Origin: Anaerosporobacter faecicola | Lineage (GTDB): Bacteria; Bacillota; Clostridia; Lachnospirales; Lachnospiraceae | Assembly: GCF_012070565.1 (NCBI RefSeq) | Contig: NZ_JAAQRO010000022.1 | Span: 1-64,000 of the forward strand | Reading direction: 5' to 3' | Length of the DNA: 64,000 nt | Part shown: piece by piece, positions 17,978 to 27,508 of the stretch | Position numbering within the stretch: the stretch's first letter is position 1 | Layout: each line of letters opens with the position of its first letter | The notes under the pieces: generated by a model | What the model saw: the letters and a program-made list of their open reading frames with translations, nothing else | Told to the model about the DNA's origin: nothing | Databases searched by the model: none | Made by a program: the position numbers and the translations under genes

Positions 17978-18554
17978 GATCGTTCCTCTCCTTTATTAGT
18001 TGTTTTTTGATATATGAAATAACGGATTCATTCGTTTCTCGATTTATTGAAACAATACAACTCCACATTCGAATACCCTGGTAGGCATATAAAATGATAT
18101 TTACAATTTCATATACATTTACAGCATGGAATTCTCCACGCTCTATTCCATAATGAATGAGTGCCGTCCATTTTTCCTCTCCACATTTGATAAAAGACTC
18201 CACAAAGTCATTCTCTCCACTGCCAGCATATTCATATAATGCAAGACTTAAAGAATCTTCTGGATGATTCATTTCCTCTTCCATCAAGGCAAGCGCTTGA
18301 TTTAATATTTGTGTTGCTGAAACACCTTGCTTCATTTCCTCGTAAAAATTCATTTCTTCTTTTTGGTTTAATTCCTCAAGTATTGCCTCAAATAATTCTC
18401 TTGTACTGGAAAAGTGGCTATATAAACCTCCTCTACTAAGATTTGTAACTTGGCAAATATCTTTCATCGTGACATATTTGAAACCATTCTTTGCAAAAAG
18501 TTTATATGCTGCATCTAATATGCGTTCTCTTGTTCGTTCTTTTTTCAAGCTCAT
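17967..18554 (-). CDS. TetR/AcrR-family repressor
   Basis: 195 residues. The N-terminal helix-turn-helix is classical: RERILDAAYKLFAKNGFKYV then MKDICQVTNLSRGGLYSHFS. The C-terminal ligand domain is helical with an unknown effector. GGAGG precedes ATG 18554. It sits upstream of and overlaps the hydrolase gene. Two palindromes lie in and just after its own promoter, so autoregulation is very likely. Confidence 0.9.
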   Translation of the reverse strand: MSLKKERTRERILDAAYKLFAKNGFKYVTMKDICQVTNLSRGGLYSHFSSTRELFEAILEELNQKEEMNFYEEMKQGVSATQILNQALALMEEEMNHPEDSLSLALYEYAGSGENDFVESFIKCGEEKWTALIHYGIERGEFHAVNVYEIVNIILYAYQGIRMWSCIVSINRETNESVISYIKKQLIKERNDHGK

Positions 18555-18575
18555 TCTGTATCCTCCTTTCTGTTT

Positions 18576-18625
18576 TCGACACTCATGTCGATTATTATTA
18601 TAGACACATGTGTCGATTTAGTCAA
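18576..18625 (-). promoter_or_regulatory. tetR-hydrolase promoter with two operators
   Basis: On the minus strand, TTGACT (18620-18625), a 17-base spacer and a perfect TATAAT (18597-18602). The spacer holds the palindrome TAGACACATGTGTCGA (18601-18616), overlapping the -10. A second, related palindrome TCGACACTCATGTCGA (18576-18591) lies ~25 bp downstream, near the transcription start. This is a textbook TetR autoregulatory promoter. Confidence 0.8.
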
Positions 18626-18926
18626 TCCCTTTTTGTATGATTACCAACCTATGAATCCAAACTTCCACATTCCTTTTGTTCCCTTTATTTTGTATGCATT
18701 AGCAAGTCAAAGAGCGGTTAAATTGTGAATTCTCATAAAAAACTTCTGCTAGTTTTCTTGTAGGCGCGAAGCTTCTATACTATAATAGAAGATGTATTGG
18801 AACAGAATTATTCATTCATTATTCATTAATATCATTTAAAATCACCCGCAACCCTACAAATACTTGCAAATATTATCGAGTATTTGTTGTTCTCTTATAT
18901 TATGATTAATGTGAAAGGGGAAGTAT
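18626..18926. other. intergenic region before the AraC/effector-domain gene
   Basis: About 300 bases holding the divergent promoters of the TetR operon and the AraC gene. AT-rich; near 18900 a plus-strand GTGAAAGGGGAAGT precedes ATG 18927. No other supported feature. Confidence 0.5.
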
Positions 18927-19766
18927 ATGGATACTCTAGAAAATATGAGACAAGCGATTAATTATATTGAAGACAATCTTGATGGTCAAATTGAATATTC
19001 CAAAATTGCTCAAATCGCTTTATGTTCACAATATCATTTTCAACGCATGTTTTCTTTTTTAACTGGCGTACCACTATCCGAGTATATAAGGCGACGTCGC
19101 TTAACACTTGCCGCTTTTGACTTGCAAAATAGTAATGAAAAGATCATTGATATCGCTTTGAAGTATGGCTATAACTCGCCTGATTCATTTACTCGTGCAT
19201 TTATGTCAGTGCATGGAATTTTGCCTTCAAAAATAAGAGAAAAGGGCATATCCTTAAAGGCGTATCCTCGCATAACCTTCTCTTTATCATTGAAAGGAGT
19301 TGTTGAGATGAATTACAGAATTGAAAAGAAAGAATCCTTTACCGTTGTAGGTATTACCCAGAGATTTTCTCAAACTAATTTAGGAGAAAGCGTAGGAAAG
19401 ATGTGGAGCGAAACTCCCGCAGAAACAATTACACAAATCTCCGCACTTGGAGATGGGCTAGTAGGTGTATACAGTGGAATGTATGAAGACAACACCACAG
19501 ATTATTACATAGGTTCTATAACCGAGAAAGACTGTCCTGAAACAATGTGTACCCTTGAAATACCTGCTCATACATGGGCAATATTTGAAATAGTCGGTCC
19601 TTTGCCTACCGCTATGGCAGATGTATGGGGACGCATCTTCTCCGAATGGTTTCCTACATCCGGTTATGAGCATGCGGAAGCACCCGAAGTGGAATGGTAC
19701 TCACAAGGTGATCTCGGTGCAGCTGACTATAAAAGTGAGATTTGGATACCCGTTAACGCTATTTAG
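18927..19766 (+). CDS. AraC regulator with C-terminal GyrI-like effector-binding domain
   Basis: 279 residues. The AraC DNA-binding domain is at the N-terminus (helices IEYSKIAQIALCSQYHFQRM and IIDIALKYGYNSPDSFTRAF). A GyrI-like/AraC effector-binding domain follows from ~127 (YRIEKKESFTVVGITQRFSQ ... WFPTSGYEHAEAPEVEWY), the Rob/BmrR-type fold that binds small aromatic or cationic drugs. It is convergent with the flavodoxin-like gene. Likely a ligand-responsive regulator; targets are not known. Confidence 0.9.
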   Translation: MDTLENMRQAINYIEDNLDGQIEYSKIAQIALCSQYHFQRMFSFLTGVPLSEYIRRRRLTLAAFDLQNSNEKIIDIALKYGYNSPDSFTRAFMSVHGILPSKIREKGISLKAYPRITFSLSLKGVVEMNYRIEKKESFTVVGITQRFSQTNLGESVGKMWSETPAETITQISALGDGLVGVYSGMYEDNTTDYYIGSITEKDCPETMCTLEIPAHTWAIFEIVGPLPTAMADVWGRIFSEWFPTSGYEHAEAPEVEWYSQGDLGAADYKSEIWIPVNAI

Positions 19767-19950
19767 AGATTTGTAATATAGTAAAAAGAGGATTTGTCAT
19801 CATTATACATAAAAATACTACTATGCAAATGAACCGCCTGCACAGAGTATGATGTTTGACACTTCCTCTTTTCCTTTCTTACTGTTTTGCGCACAAAATA
19901 CGCATTTCTGTCCCGTTCTTCACCTATAGCAAGGCTATGAATGCCTCTCA

Positions 19951-20691
19951 TCAGGATGGCGACTTCGATTCGTCTGTCATCCCTGCGATACAGTTCCACG
20001 GTTTCTTCCCATCAAGCCAGCCCTTTTCTCGCCAATAAGCTGCCTCATTGGCATCATAAGCACCCTCGACAGAACTCTTCTTTGCTTTAGCCATAAGACC
20101 AAACATAAATCGAATCATCAGACTCGGCTTTCCTGCCTTAGCCTTCTTTAATCGTCTAGAAAGTTTGTCCATATCCTTCTCAATTTTCGTCTTGTTCCGC
20201 TCAGACACTTCATCCCACTTGCTTGCACCTACAGATATTCCATATTTCATACAAAAGGGTACGCCCCACCATGTAAGATTTCTTATTACCGACTTTATCG
20301 CACTTCTAGTTCCTGCACCTGCCGCGGTAGATATCACCACAGCCTTTTTGTGGAACATATATTCTCTCGGTCTGTGTGGAATCCAGTACTGGTAAAACAA
20401 ATCAAAATATGACTTAAGTGGTGCTGACATTTCCATACAATATGTTGGTGTTGTAAAAATTAAAACATCTGCCTCTAGCATCATCTCTTCAATACCCTTC
20501 TTTTCTTCAAAATATGGGCATTTCTTTTCATCTTGTATGCAGGAATAACATCCCAAACAGAAATGATTTAAATCTCTTGGGAGAAAAATCTCCTTAATCG
20601 CTTCCACATCTGCCAGTCTTTCCGCTAGTATTCTTCCAATATGATATGTACTACCTTTATGATTCTGCCCATTAATCAATACTACTTTCAC
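19951..20691 (-). CDS. flavodoxin-like NAD(P)H-dependent FMN reductase
   Basis: 246 residues starting at GTG 20691, chosen because GGAGG lies seven bases upstream and the fold starts there (VVLINGQNHKGSTYHIGRIL). It has the flavin phosphate loop, a cysteine cluster HFCLGCYSCIQDEKKCPYF typical of the NADPH-dependent FMN reductase/iron-sulfur flavoprotein group, and TPTYCMEMSAPLKSYFD. Probably reduces quinones, nitro compounds or flavins. The C-terminal basic tail is unrecognised. Confidence 0.85.
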   Translation of the reverse strand: MKVVLINGQNHKGSTYHIGRILAERLADVEAIKEIFLPRDLNHFCLGCYSCIQDEKKCPYFEEKKGIEEMMLEADVLIFTTPTYCMEMSAPLKSYFDLFYQYWIPHRPREYMFHKKAVVISTAAGAGTRSAIKSVIRNLTWWGVPFCMKYGISVGASKWDEVSERNKTKIEKDMDKLSRRLKKAKAGKPSLMIRFMFGLMAKAKKSSVEGAYDANEAAYWREKGWLDGKKPWNCIAGMTDESKSPS

Positions 20692-20826
20692 ATCTATTCC
20701 TCCTTTGTATGACTCGTGCAAATTCTATTCGAAACGTAATCCAGCCTATTGGGGGATGTCAAGGTAAATCGAGATATGCTATAGTAAATACCTGCAAGTG
20801 CGAAGATTGCGTTAATTACACGTATT

Positions 20827-21237
20827 TTAGTAGCTGGCTATCCTTATTAAACTCCCATCAATTGTCCTCACACGAAATTCCATTCCACCCCATGGTTGTT
20901 CCATAATCTCTGTATACTCTTTCCAACCACTTTTTAGCATAAATTCATAGGCTGCTCTGGCATCATCTACCACAAAATACGCAACTACACGATTAGTCGG
21001 TTCGCCTTCTAATAAGCTGAATCCAAGATAAGTCAGATTCGTTGTTTCCGTTATCTCATTTGGAATCGGTGCAATTCCTCCAAAAATAGCATTTCCATTT
21101 TCATCCCTGGCATCCACTGTGCCGTACCACCCCAAAACCGTCTCAAACCATTCAATGGTTCGATCCATGTCCTTTGTGTAATACACCGGACCATTTTCCA
21201 ATACTTTGTAACCTCTTTTTTCATACTCTGTTCTCAT
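20827..21237 (-). CDS. VOC (glyoxalase/bleomycin-resistance fold) protein
   Basis: 136 residues with the two beta-alpha-beta-beta-beta modules of the vicinal-oxygen-chelate fold (GPVYYTKDMDRTIEWFETVL ... YFVVDDARAAYEFMLKSGW ... FRVRTIDGSLIRI). It is clearly paralogous to the C-terminal domain of the AraC fusion encoded just upstream (shared YTK-MDR---WF--VLGW, MGFSL/LGFSL, SGW--). A ligand-binding or small catalytic role tied to that regulator is likely. AAGGAGG precedes ATG 21237. Confidence 0.82.
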   Translation of the reverse strand: MRTEYEKRGYKVLENGPVYYTKDMDRTIEWFETVLGWYGTVDARDENGNAIFGGIAPIPNEITETTNLTYLGFSLLEGEPTNRVVAYFVVDDARAAYEFMLKSGWKEYTEIMEQPWGGMEFRVRTIDGSLIRIASY

Positions 21238-21321
21238 TTTTTGAATCCTCCTTGTTTTCTTTTGTAGATTAAGAATACAACGAAATATTCTAAAAAACCT
21301 GACAGTAATCGCAAATGGATG

Positions 21322-22110
21322 TTAGGTCATAACATCATAACTAGAAAATCGAATTTCTCCATCATCCGGCGTCGTTACGCTAAATTCTCTAGCCCCCCAA
21401 GGCGTAAACAAAATCTCTGTTACCTTTGTCCAACCACTTTGCAAAATGTAGTTACGAAGAGGATCTACATGATCAACGGTGATGTATCCAATCACTCTTT
21501 GCAACGCCTCCCCATAAAATAAAGAAAAACCCATAAATGTGGTTAATTTCTGACTTACGTTATCTTCCGGTATTGGCATTGCGCAACCATATACTCCTTC
21601 TCCTGCTTCATTCCTTAAATCAATATTGACAATCCAACCAAGTACATTGCGGAACCAATCTGCAATCCTATCCATCTCTTTTGTATAATAAATCGGGCAA
21701 TTTTCCAAGATTCGATATCCCTCGCTCCTCTGTCGGCCAATCACATCGCTTTCAATGAATTGTAGCTTTCCTATCCCTTCCGGTTCTATCCCTTGCAAAC
21801 GCAACTGTTGAGGGGAAATGCCAAAAAACCTTCGAAAAGCTCTTGAAAAGCTTTCCGGAGATTCATAACAATACTTCAGTGCAATATCAATGATCTTATC
21901 CTCTGTGTTTTTCAGATCATAGGAAGCCCGTGTAAGTCTTCTTTTTCTGATATATTCGATTACAGGATATCCCGCGATGGAACGGAACAACTCCGTCAGA
22001 ACTCTTTCTGATATATACGCATATTCTGCCACTTCAGATACCAGAATCTTGTTTGTAAGATTCTCCTCTATATACTCAACCGCTCTTTGTAAGCATTCTA
22101 AGTCCTTCAT
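21322..22110 (-). CDS. AraC regulator fused to a VOC domain
   Basis: 262 residues. An N-terminal AraC domain (LVSEVAEYAYISERVLTELF; IIDIALKYCYESPESFSRAF) is followed from ~130 by a VOC domain homologous to the free-standing protein encoded next to it. The fusion suggests the VOC fold serves as ligand sensor. It overlaps the WYL regulator gene by 4 bp (ATGA), so the three genes WYL, AraC-VOC, VOC are probably one transcript. Confidence 0.88.
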   Translation of the reverse strand: MKDLECLQRAVEYIEENLTNKILVSEVAEYAYISERVLTELFRSIAGYPVIEYIRKRRLTRASYDLKNTEDKIIDIALKYCYESPESFSRAFRRFFGISPQQLRLQGIEPEGIGKLQFIESDVIGRQRSEGYRILENCPIYYTKEMDRIADWFRNVLGWIVNIDLRNEAGEGVYGCAMPIPEDNVSQKLTTFMGFSLFYGEALQRVIGYITVDHVDPLRNYILQSGWTKVTEILFTPWGAREFSVTTPDDGEIRFSSYDVMT

Positions 22111-23117
22111 TGGTACCTCCGCCTCTTAACTCCGTATTGCCTTACCATTCTTGTAACTTCTTCATTGATTTTCTCTAGTACACTCTCCGGTCCAATAATC
22201 TTTGCTCCTTCACCAAGTGCCATCACCCAAGAAATAAACTGCCTGCTCACAGCCACCTTTACATTCACATTAAAATGGTCCGCATCTGTTTTAATGAATG
22301 CTACATCCTTGCCAAATCGATCAATGATAACCCCTGCAAGATAATTTTCACACTTGATCTGTACATATTCTTCTTCCCCATCGAACATGCCAAACATCTT
22401 CTTAGCATAAGCACCCATATCAAAAGAACGAAATACGCTTGCTCCTTTTCTTCTATCTCTGGTCATTTCAATATGGAGCATCTTATCTACACGGAAGTGT
22501 TTAATTTTATCTTCCTTGTCATCAAATGCAACCAGATAATAATTCTCATCATCCCAAGATAATGCCCAAGGACTTACCTGATATAATGCACCGTCTTTTC
22601 TAAGTACCTGCTTCTTATTCACATCCCAGTTAAAATACTGGAAGGTTATCTGCATGTTTTCTCCAATCGCTGCATGAATCTGATCTACATTATAATAGAT
22701 TGACTCATTTTCGGTCTTAATACGTTCTGATATGTATACCTGTCGGTGAAGTTGCTTCCTCTCATATTCACTAGCAAAGCTCTCGATCTTCTTAATAAGC
22801 TCATTCGACTTTTTCTCCGTGATAAATTTTGCCGATTGCACAGAATCCACGAGCAATTTCAGTTCTGCTAATTCAAACGTTCTATTCCCAACATGATAGT
22901 TAAAGGTTCTATTCTCCTTGATTCCTATCACATCAATCCCAAATAATTTTAAGTTTTCAATATCATTGTAAAGGCTCTTTCGCTCTGCACGGATTCCATA
23001 CCTGCCAAGTTCTTCGATCATATTCTGAATGGTTACACTATGCGTCTCATCTGTCTTTTCCAATAAATACTTCATCAAATACAATATTTTAAGTTTCTGT
23101 GTATTTCCTTCCGCCAT
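22107..23117 (-). CDS. WYL-domain transcriptional regulator
   Basis: 336 residues. An N-terminal helix-turn-helix (KILYLMKYLLEKTDETHSV ... ELGRYGIRAERKSLYNDIE) precedes a WYL domain (~150-230; QVSPWALSWDDENYYLVAFD, HFRVDKM) and a WCX C-terminal extension. WYL proteins bind nucleic acid or nucleotide ligands and often control stress or defence genes. It leads the small operon with the AraC-VOC fusion. Confidence 0.88.
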   Translation of the reverse strand: MAEGNTQKLKILYLMKYLLEKTDETHSVTIQNMIEELGRYGIRAERKSLYNDIENLKLFGIDVIGIKENRTFNYHVGNRTFELAELKLLVDSVQSAKFITEKKSNELIKKIESFASEYERKQLHRQVYISERIKTENESIYYNVDQIHAAIGENMQITFQYFNWDVNKKQVLRKDGALYQVSPWALSWDDENYYLVAFDDKEDKIKHFRVDKMLHIEMTRDRRKGASVFRSFDMGAYAKKMFGMFDGEEEYVQIKCENYLAGVIIDRFGKDVAFIKTDADHFNVNVKVAVSRQFISWVMALGEGAKIIGPESVLEKINEEVTRMVRQYGVKRRRYQ

Positions 23118-23254
23118 AGCATTGCCTCCATTTCAAAATTGTATGACATTATTATAGCACCAAAATGGAAGCATGGAAATTGCCTTTGCAACATCTTTCG
23201 GTTGAATATGTGTTCATTCTGTAAGCAACGATGGTATCCGTTCTCATATTCCAC

Positions 23255-23581
23255 CTACTCGCTTTCTGTCCGCTCAATAACATTTTCTTCCATAACAAGT
23301 TCACACAGAATTGCTCCTGGCAATTTGTATTTCACAACACCACTTGCCTCGTCAGCAATCTTGTCATATATTCTTCCAGCACTCATACTTTCGCCCTTAA
23401 CGGTATAAGGACTGTTAGCCACATAACCCACAAGCCCAAGTCCCTCTAGTTCTACTTTAATTGCTTCCTTGTCAAATTCATTGTCTGGTTCTTTGACTAG
23501 CGTAACTTCCATTCCAGCTTCAAAGAATTCATCTCCATAATAATGATTAAGACCTGCTATTGTAAAAAATATTTTCTTCAT
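23255..23581 (-). CDS. HIRAN-domain protein
   Basis: 108 residues. FTIAGLNHYYGDEFFEAGME, LVKEPDNEFDKEAIKVEL and GLVGYVANSPYTV match the stand-alone HIRAN domain, which in helicases binds DNA ends or damaged DNA. Here it is a single-domain protein with a good GGAGG start at 23581. Role unknown. Confidence 0.85.
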   Translation of the reverse strand: MKKIFFTIAGLNHYYGDEFFEAGMEVTLVKEPDNEFDKEAIKVELEGLGLVGYVANSPYTVKGESMSAGRIYDKIADEASGVVKYKLPGAILCELVMEENVIERTESE

Positions 23582-23617
23582 ATCGACACCTCCATATAAT
23601 TAAAAATACTTCTGTGC

Positions 23618-23676
23618 GAGTGCGCATCCCCCGGATGGTTTCTATAATAGGAAAGTCGGAGAATTTTCCTCGTATA
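23618..23676. repeat. 59-bp dispersed repeat, copy 2
   Basis: Matches the copy at 14519-14577 at 51 of 59 positions, including GAGTGCGCATCCCCCGGA exactly. The terminal hairpin is less perfect here. It is followed at 23686-23715 by a terminator-like stem (GGAACCAGGA with TCCTGATTCC) beyond the cyclase gene. Confidence 0.75.
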
Positions 23677-23836
23677 TAAACAAAGGAACCAGGACAATTT
23701 CTTATCCTGATTCCATGATACTACTTGCTCGTGACCAAAATACGGACTTATAACACGAATCCTTGTTCTCATTTCATTTTTCTTTTTGATCAATACGCTT
23801 TATCCATCTGTTGTCTATATATTCCCTACCACCCCT

Positions 23837-25999
23837 TTATTCAGCAATCTTATAAGCATAAATCTCATATGCTGATCCGTTAATCTTTTTGCATCGGTAC
23901 AATGCTTCATCTGCATAATGGCACGCTTTTTCAAAATCCAAAATGGTATCTTTTTTGCAAAATATTGCACCCAAACTTAACTCAATTTTTCGTCCTTCCA
24001 GTTCTGGAATCTTAATTGATGATATTTTCTCTATAAAATTCTCTATGCATTTCACACCGGTCACTTCATCCGTAATACCAACCAAATAAAATGCGAATTC
24101 ATCACCACCAAATCTCATGACAACGTCACTGTCTCTGAAATTTTCTTTCATACAATTCGCTACTGCAATGATAACTTCATCCCCTACTAGATGACCATAG
24201 GTATCATTAATCGATTTAAACTTATCAACATCCAACAATGTAAGAAGACCTTCCTTGCCTTCGGTCATCAAATTCTCAATTAGTTTACTTCCACTTCGAT
24301 TCGTTATCTGTGTCAATTCATCCGTTTGTACCAGTTCGAGCAACTTAGCCATTTGTGCTTTCGATTCTTCCTGTAATCTATGATGTCTAAGTGACGCAAT
24401 AATAAATGAAATGAACAAGGTAAGCAATATAATAATTATTATTACTGAAAGCATTACCAATCGAACCGCATATCTTGTAACAAATTCCTTAAAATTAAAA
24501 TGATCCTTACCATACCAATGCGCATACTGAATCAACGCATTGCTTACTGCACCTCGATCCAATGTTGCAATTCCTTTGTTAAGAATGGAAAGAAGCACCG
24601 CTTCTCCTTTTCGTACCCCCATACACAGATCCTGTGAATGCTGTGCCTCCGATACACGAATATTCGTTGGTAGCGCTCTTTCTGACATTAATTCATTAAC
24701 TACATCTGCTTGATAAATAGTACAAGTAGCCTTGCCTGTCGCAACCAATGTAATACACGCATTGATGTCTTCTCCAAAAATGAATGCACTGTTTGGATAG
24801 GCTGATTTCAATTCATAATATGTTATCAATTTCCCTTCTGGAAGTGCAATGGTATCATACAGATTTTCGACATCCTGCACATTATACAAAACATTAGTAG
24901 CTTCAATTGCAAAATCATCTGTAATCAGAATATTTAATTGCTCCGCTACCCAGTAATTGAAGTACATAGGAACTGCGATATCTATTTCCTTCCGATCCAT
25001 TGCTTCTACTATTTCCTTAGAATCCGCATACTCTACATAATTGAATTCAATTCCATAAGTAGTTGCTATATGTTCTAAAACAACACGATACATTCCAAGC
25101 ATGTGACCATTTTCAGTTGCTCCACAGTAAGGAAACAGATCTTTAATGTATCCAACATCAACCTTCCCTTTGTTTTTGATCCAGCCTTCTTCTTCCTCTG
25201 TCAGATGGATTCTCGTTACAGCCTCCATTGCATCCCATCTATGTAGGATGTATTCATTATAATTATTATTTAACTCAAGAATTCTCGATTGTGCATCATC
25301 TAACTGTTCCTTCAAATATGGTTTATTTTTATTGATAACAAAGTAGAAAGGACTCTGACCAATATTGGCAATCCTGTTCCAATCATAGTCAATACCAACA
25401 TGCGTGGTTACGGTACCATCTATACTGCCTTCTTCAAGAGCCGCAATCCTTTTTTCGCGATTATCAAACTCAATAATCTTTACATTTTTAATATGATTCT
25501 CTTTCAGCCAATCCTTGAATAAACTTAATTGTATGCTGCCCTTACTTATCCCAATGGTAGTACCATTAATGGAATTCAGATCATTTGGCTTAATCTTACT
25601 GTTTTTATATAAAGTATATAAGTAAAATTCTTCGTTTCCCTGTGGATATTCACCATAGTCCATCAACTGGCTTCTCTCTTCCGTAAAAGAAATATTTCCC
25701 ATTATATCAATTTCACCATCCGCCACACCTTGTAGCAATTCCGCGAAACTACCATATACATATTCATATTCCCAACCAGTATAGGATGCTATCTTTTGCA
25801 AATACGCATAACCAAATCCAGACTTTGGTTCATCATCCAAACCTTCCTGATAACGTTCCGTGATCAGATAACCAACCTTAACAACATTCGTTTCCTCTTT
25901 CTCATCTGCATAAACATAAGTTGATGTTGTTACAAATGAAATAAGCAATAACAGAAGGATAAGCACCGCATTTCCTTCTTTTCGCTTTTTCTTTGTCAT
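23837..25999 (-). CDS. membrane diguanylate cyclase with two solute-binding sensor domains
   Basis: 720 residues from ATG 25999 (GAGG upstream). A signal/anchor segment (VLILLLLLISFVTTSTYVYA) leads to two tandem SBP_bac_3 domains outside the membrane (roughly 35-270 and 275-505), a transmembrane helix near 525-550, then GGDEF. The active site is RFGGDEFAFYL, and RDSD five residues before it is the product-inhibition I-site. It likely makes c-di-GMP in response to an external amino acid or similar solute. No EAL domain. It stands alone. Confidence 0.92.
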   Translation of the reverse strand: MTKKKRKEGNAVLILLLLLISFVTTSTYVYADEKEETNVVKVGYLITERYQEGLDDEPKSGFGYAYLQKIASYTGWEYEYVYGSFAELLQGVADGEIDIMGNISFTEERSQLMDYGEYPQGNEEFYLYTLYKNSKIKPNDLNSINGTTIGISKGSIQLSLFKDWLKENHIKNVKIIEFDNREKRIAALEEGSIDGTVTTHVGIDYDWNRIANIGQSPFYFVINKNKPYLKEQLDDAQSRILELNNNYNEYILHRWDAMEAVTRIHLTEEEEGWIKNKGKVDVGYIKDLFPYCGATENGHMLGMYRVVLEHIATTYGIEFNYVEYADSKEIVEAMDRKEIDIAVPMYFNYWVAEQLNILITDDFAIEATNVLYNVQDVENLYDTIALPEGKLITYYELKSAYPNSAFIFGEDINACITLVATGKATCTIYQADVVNELMSERALPTNIRVSEAQHSQDLCMGVRKGEAVLLSILNKGIATLDRGAVSNALIQYAHWYGKDHFNFKEFVTRYAVRLVMLSVIIIIILLTLFISFIIASLRHHRLQEESKAQMAKLLELVQTDELTQITNRSGSKLIENLMTEGKEGLLTLLDVDKFKSINDTYGHLVGDEVIIAVANCMKENFRDSDVVMRFGGDEFAFYLVGITDEVTGVKCIENFIEKISSIKIPELEGRKIELSLGAIFCKKDTILDFEKACHYADEALYRCKKINGSAYEIYAYKIAE

Positions 26000-26424
26000 T
26001 TCGCCACCTCGCGATTTATTATAATAGTAAGTCAAGAAAGAAAGTCTTTCTAGATGTACTATTTTAACACCCACCCCATGCAAATTTCAAACATTTTCGA
26101 GTTTTTTTGCGTGCTGGCAAAATCGTAAATATAATCGCTATTTTAATAGACTGGCACTTGGCTTCTTTTGTGTGCCCAGATTTATAATTATAGAAAAACA
26201 CACAAAAATAAGCTCTAATGTCAGTGTTTATGCGGGTGCATCACACCTCGCCCCCCAACACTTGACATAGAGCCTTTTATAGGATCTCTGCTCGTAGCTT
26301 ATTCGAACAAGTTCTTCTTACTGATAAATCAAGTTCCCTTAGACATTCACCAAATCTTCTATTACGATAATCTTTGAATTTGGTAATAGATATTTCATTA
26401 TCACATCTAGCATCAAATCGAAAA
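26000..26424. other. intergenic region with two inverted repeats
   Basis: About 425 bases without a supported gene. It holds the palindromic element at 26210-26276 and a 9-bp inverted repeat TTTTGTGTG/CACACAAAA (26166-26174, 26199-26207). Confidence 0.5.
26210..26276. repeat. palindromic element with ISL3-like ends
   Basis: The left end AGCTCTAATGTCAGTGTT and the right end, read inward on the minus strand, GGCTCTATGTCAAGTGTT, form an ~18-bp imperfect inverted repeat around a C/G-rich centre. The GGCTCT-TGTCAA start resembles ISL3-family termini as I remember them, so this may be a tiny non-autonomous remnant or a hairpin terminator. Confidence 0.45.
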
Positions 26425-26760
26425 TTATATAACTCTTATTTCAATTCCCACAACTCCATATTGTTTAATATCATCAATCGAATAATATTCCAACATATCC
26501 AAAGGATTCGGGCAATCATTTTCATCATACCCAATTTGAATCTTATTATGATTTTGATACAATTCATCAAAACTAGAATACTTATATAGATTAATTACCA
26601 AACAATTTATTTTTCCACTATTACTAGTATCAATAAATTCAATCATATCCCCCTTTTTTATGCGTGAACGCTTTACATCATTCAATCTCATTTCTATGGT
26701 TTTTGTTTTTTCCTTAATTTTTTCAAAAGAATCATGCCATAAATTCATTTTATGCACCAT
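26425..26760 (-). CDS. ASCH-domain protein
   Basis: 111 residues. MNLWHDSFEKIKEKTKTIEM, LNDVKRSRIKKGDMIEF and the final YGVVGIEIRVI fit the ASCH/PUA-like fold (IE-R-, KGD-I-F), a small RNA-binding or RNA-modification domain. GAGGAG precedes ATG 26760. No obvious partner gene. Confidence 0.72.
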   Translation of the reverse strand: MVHKMNLWHDSFEKIKEKTKTIEMRLNDVKRSRIKKGDMIEFIDTSNSGKINCLVINLYKYSSFDELYQNHNKIQIGYDENDCPNPLDMLEYYSIDDIKQYGVVGIEIRVI

Positions 26761-27034
26761 AAAATACTCCTCTTCAAATTCAAATTGAACAAAATCGTTG
26801 CGCCATGGCTGACCAAGGCTATGATATAGCGATTTTTATTATTTAATGAAATTGAGCTATATTATTAATGTCTTCTTGCCTTGCGTCTCTATATAAAATC
26901 TCTGATTTACACACATTATCCAACTCCTATATCAATGCTATTACCGAATACCTTACACTTACCGCTATATCTGATTTATAAGATTCTGTCGGCTCAACTC
27001 CAGACCATCAAAGAGCCTCTTACTCTATCAACAT

Positions 27035-27508
27035 TTAGAAAAAGACAAAAACCACGAATACAACGAGTATCGTTAAATAAGAAGTATTCATAAACGTTAT
27101 TAAATCATGAAAATACTTTCGAAATACAACAAATCCATATTTATTATCGTAATGACTTTTCAACGTTCTATTTATACAGATGATGAGTAGACTTATGATT
27201 GTAAGTCCGCATAAATAAATCCCTTTGTTGTTATTCGTATAATATATGATTGCCAAACTCCCCAGCCAGAGAAAGAAGGCTTCTAAGCAAATAAAAGTTG
27301 TAAAGATTCCTCTTGCTAGTGTAGGATTCTTCATATCTTCATTCTTTTGATTTACTTGTATCTGCCTATTCCAATATTCATACTGACTTTTTGAAAATGA
27401 AACCTTTCTCTTTTTTAGTATTGCTCTGGCCTTTTCATATTCGCATGTTAACAGGGCATGCTTGATACCTATAATTGCATCTTTCATTAATTCACGATTA
27501 TTACTCAT
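27035..27508 (-). CDS. small membrane protein of unknown function
   Basis: 157 residues. The first ~65 residues are charged and helical (EKARAILKKRKVSFSKSQYE); then three hydrophobic segments (about 66-90, 94-112, 138-157). No family is recognised. Its first codons and 5' flank are duplicated 1.5 kb away (29005-29064), where no gene follows, so this locus has been rearranged. No clear AGGAGG, which lowers confidence in the start. Confidence 0.55.
   Translation of the reverse strand: MSNNRELMKDAIIGIKHALLTCEYEKARAILKKRKVSFSKSQYEYWNRQIQVNQKNEDMKNPTLARGIFTTFICLEAFFLWLGSLAIIYYTNNNKGIYLCGLTIISLLIICINRTLKSHYDNKYGFVVFRKYFHDLITFMNTSYLTILVVFVVFVFF

Noticed and set aside
20165-20395. Plus-strand frame within the FMN reductase gene
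   Set aside because: It lies wholly inside a well-supported gene on the other strand and has no recognisable domain.
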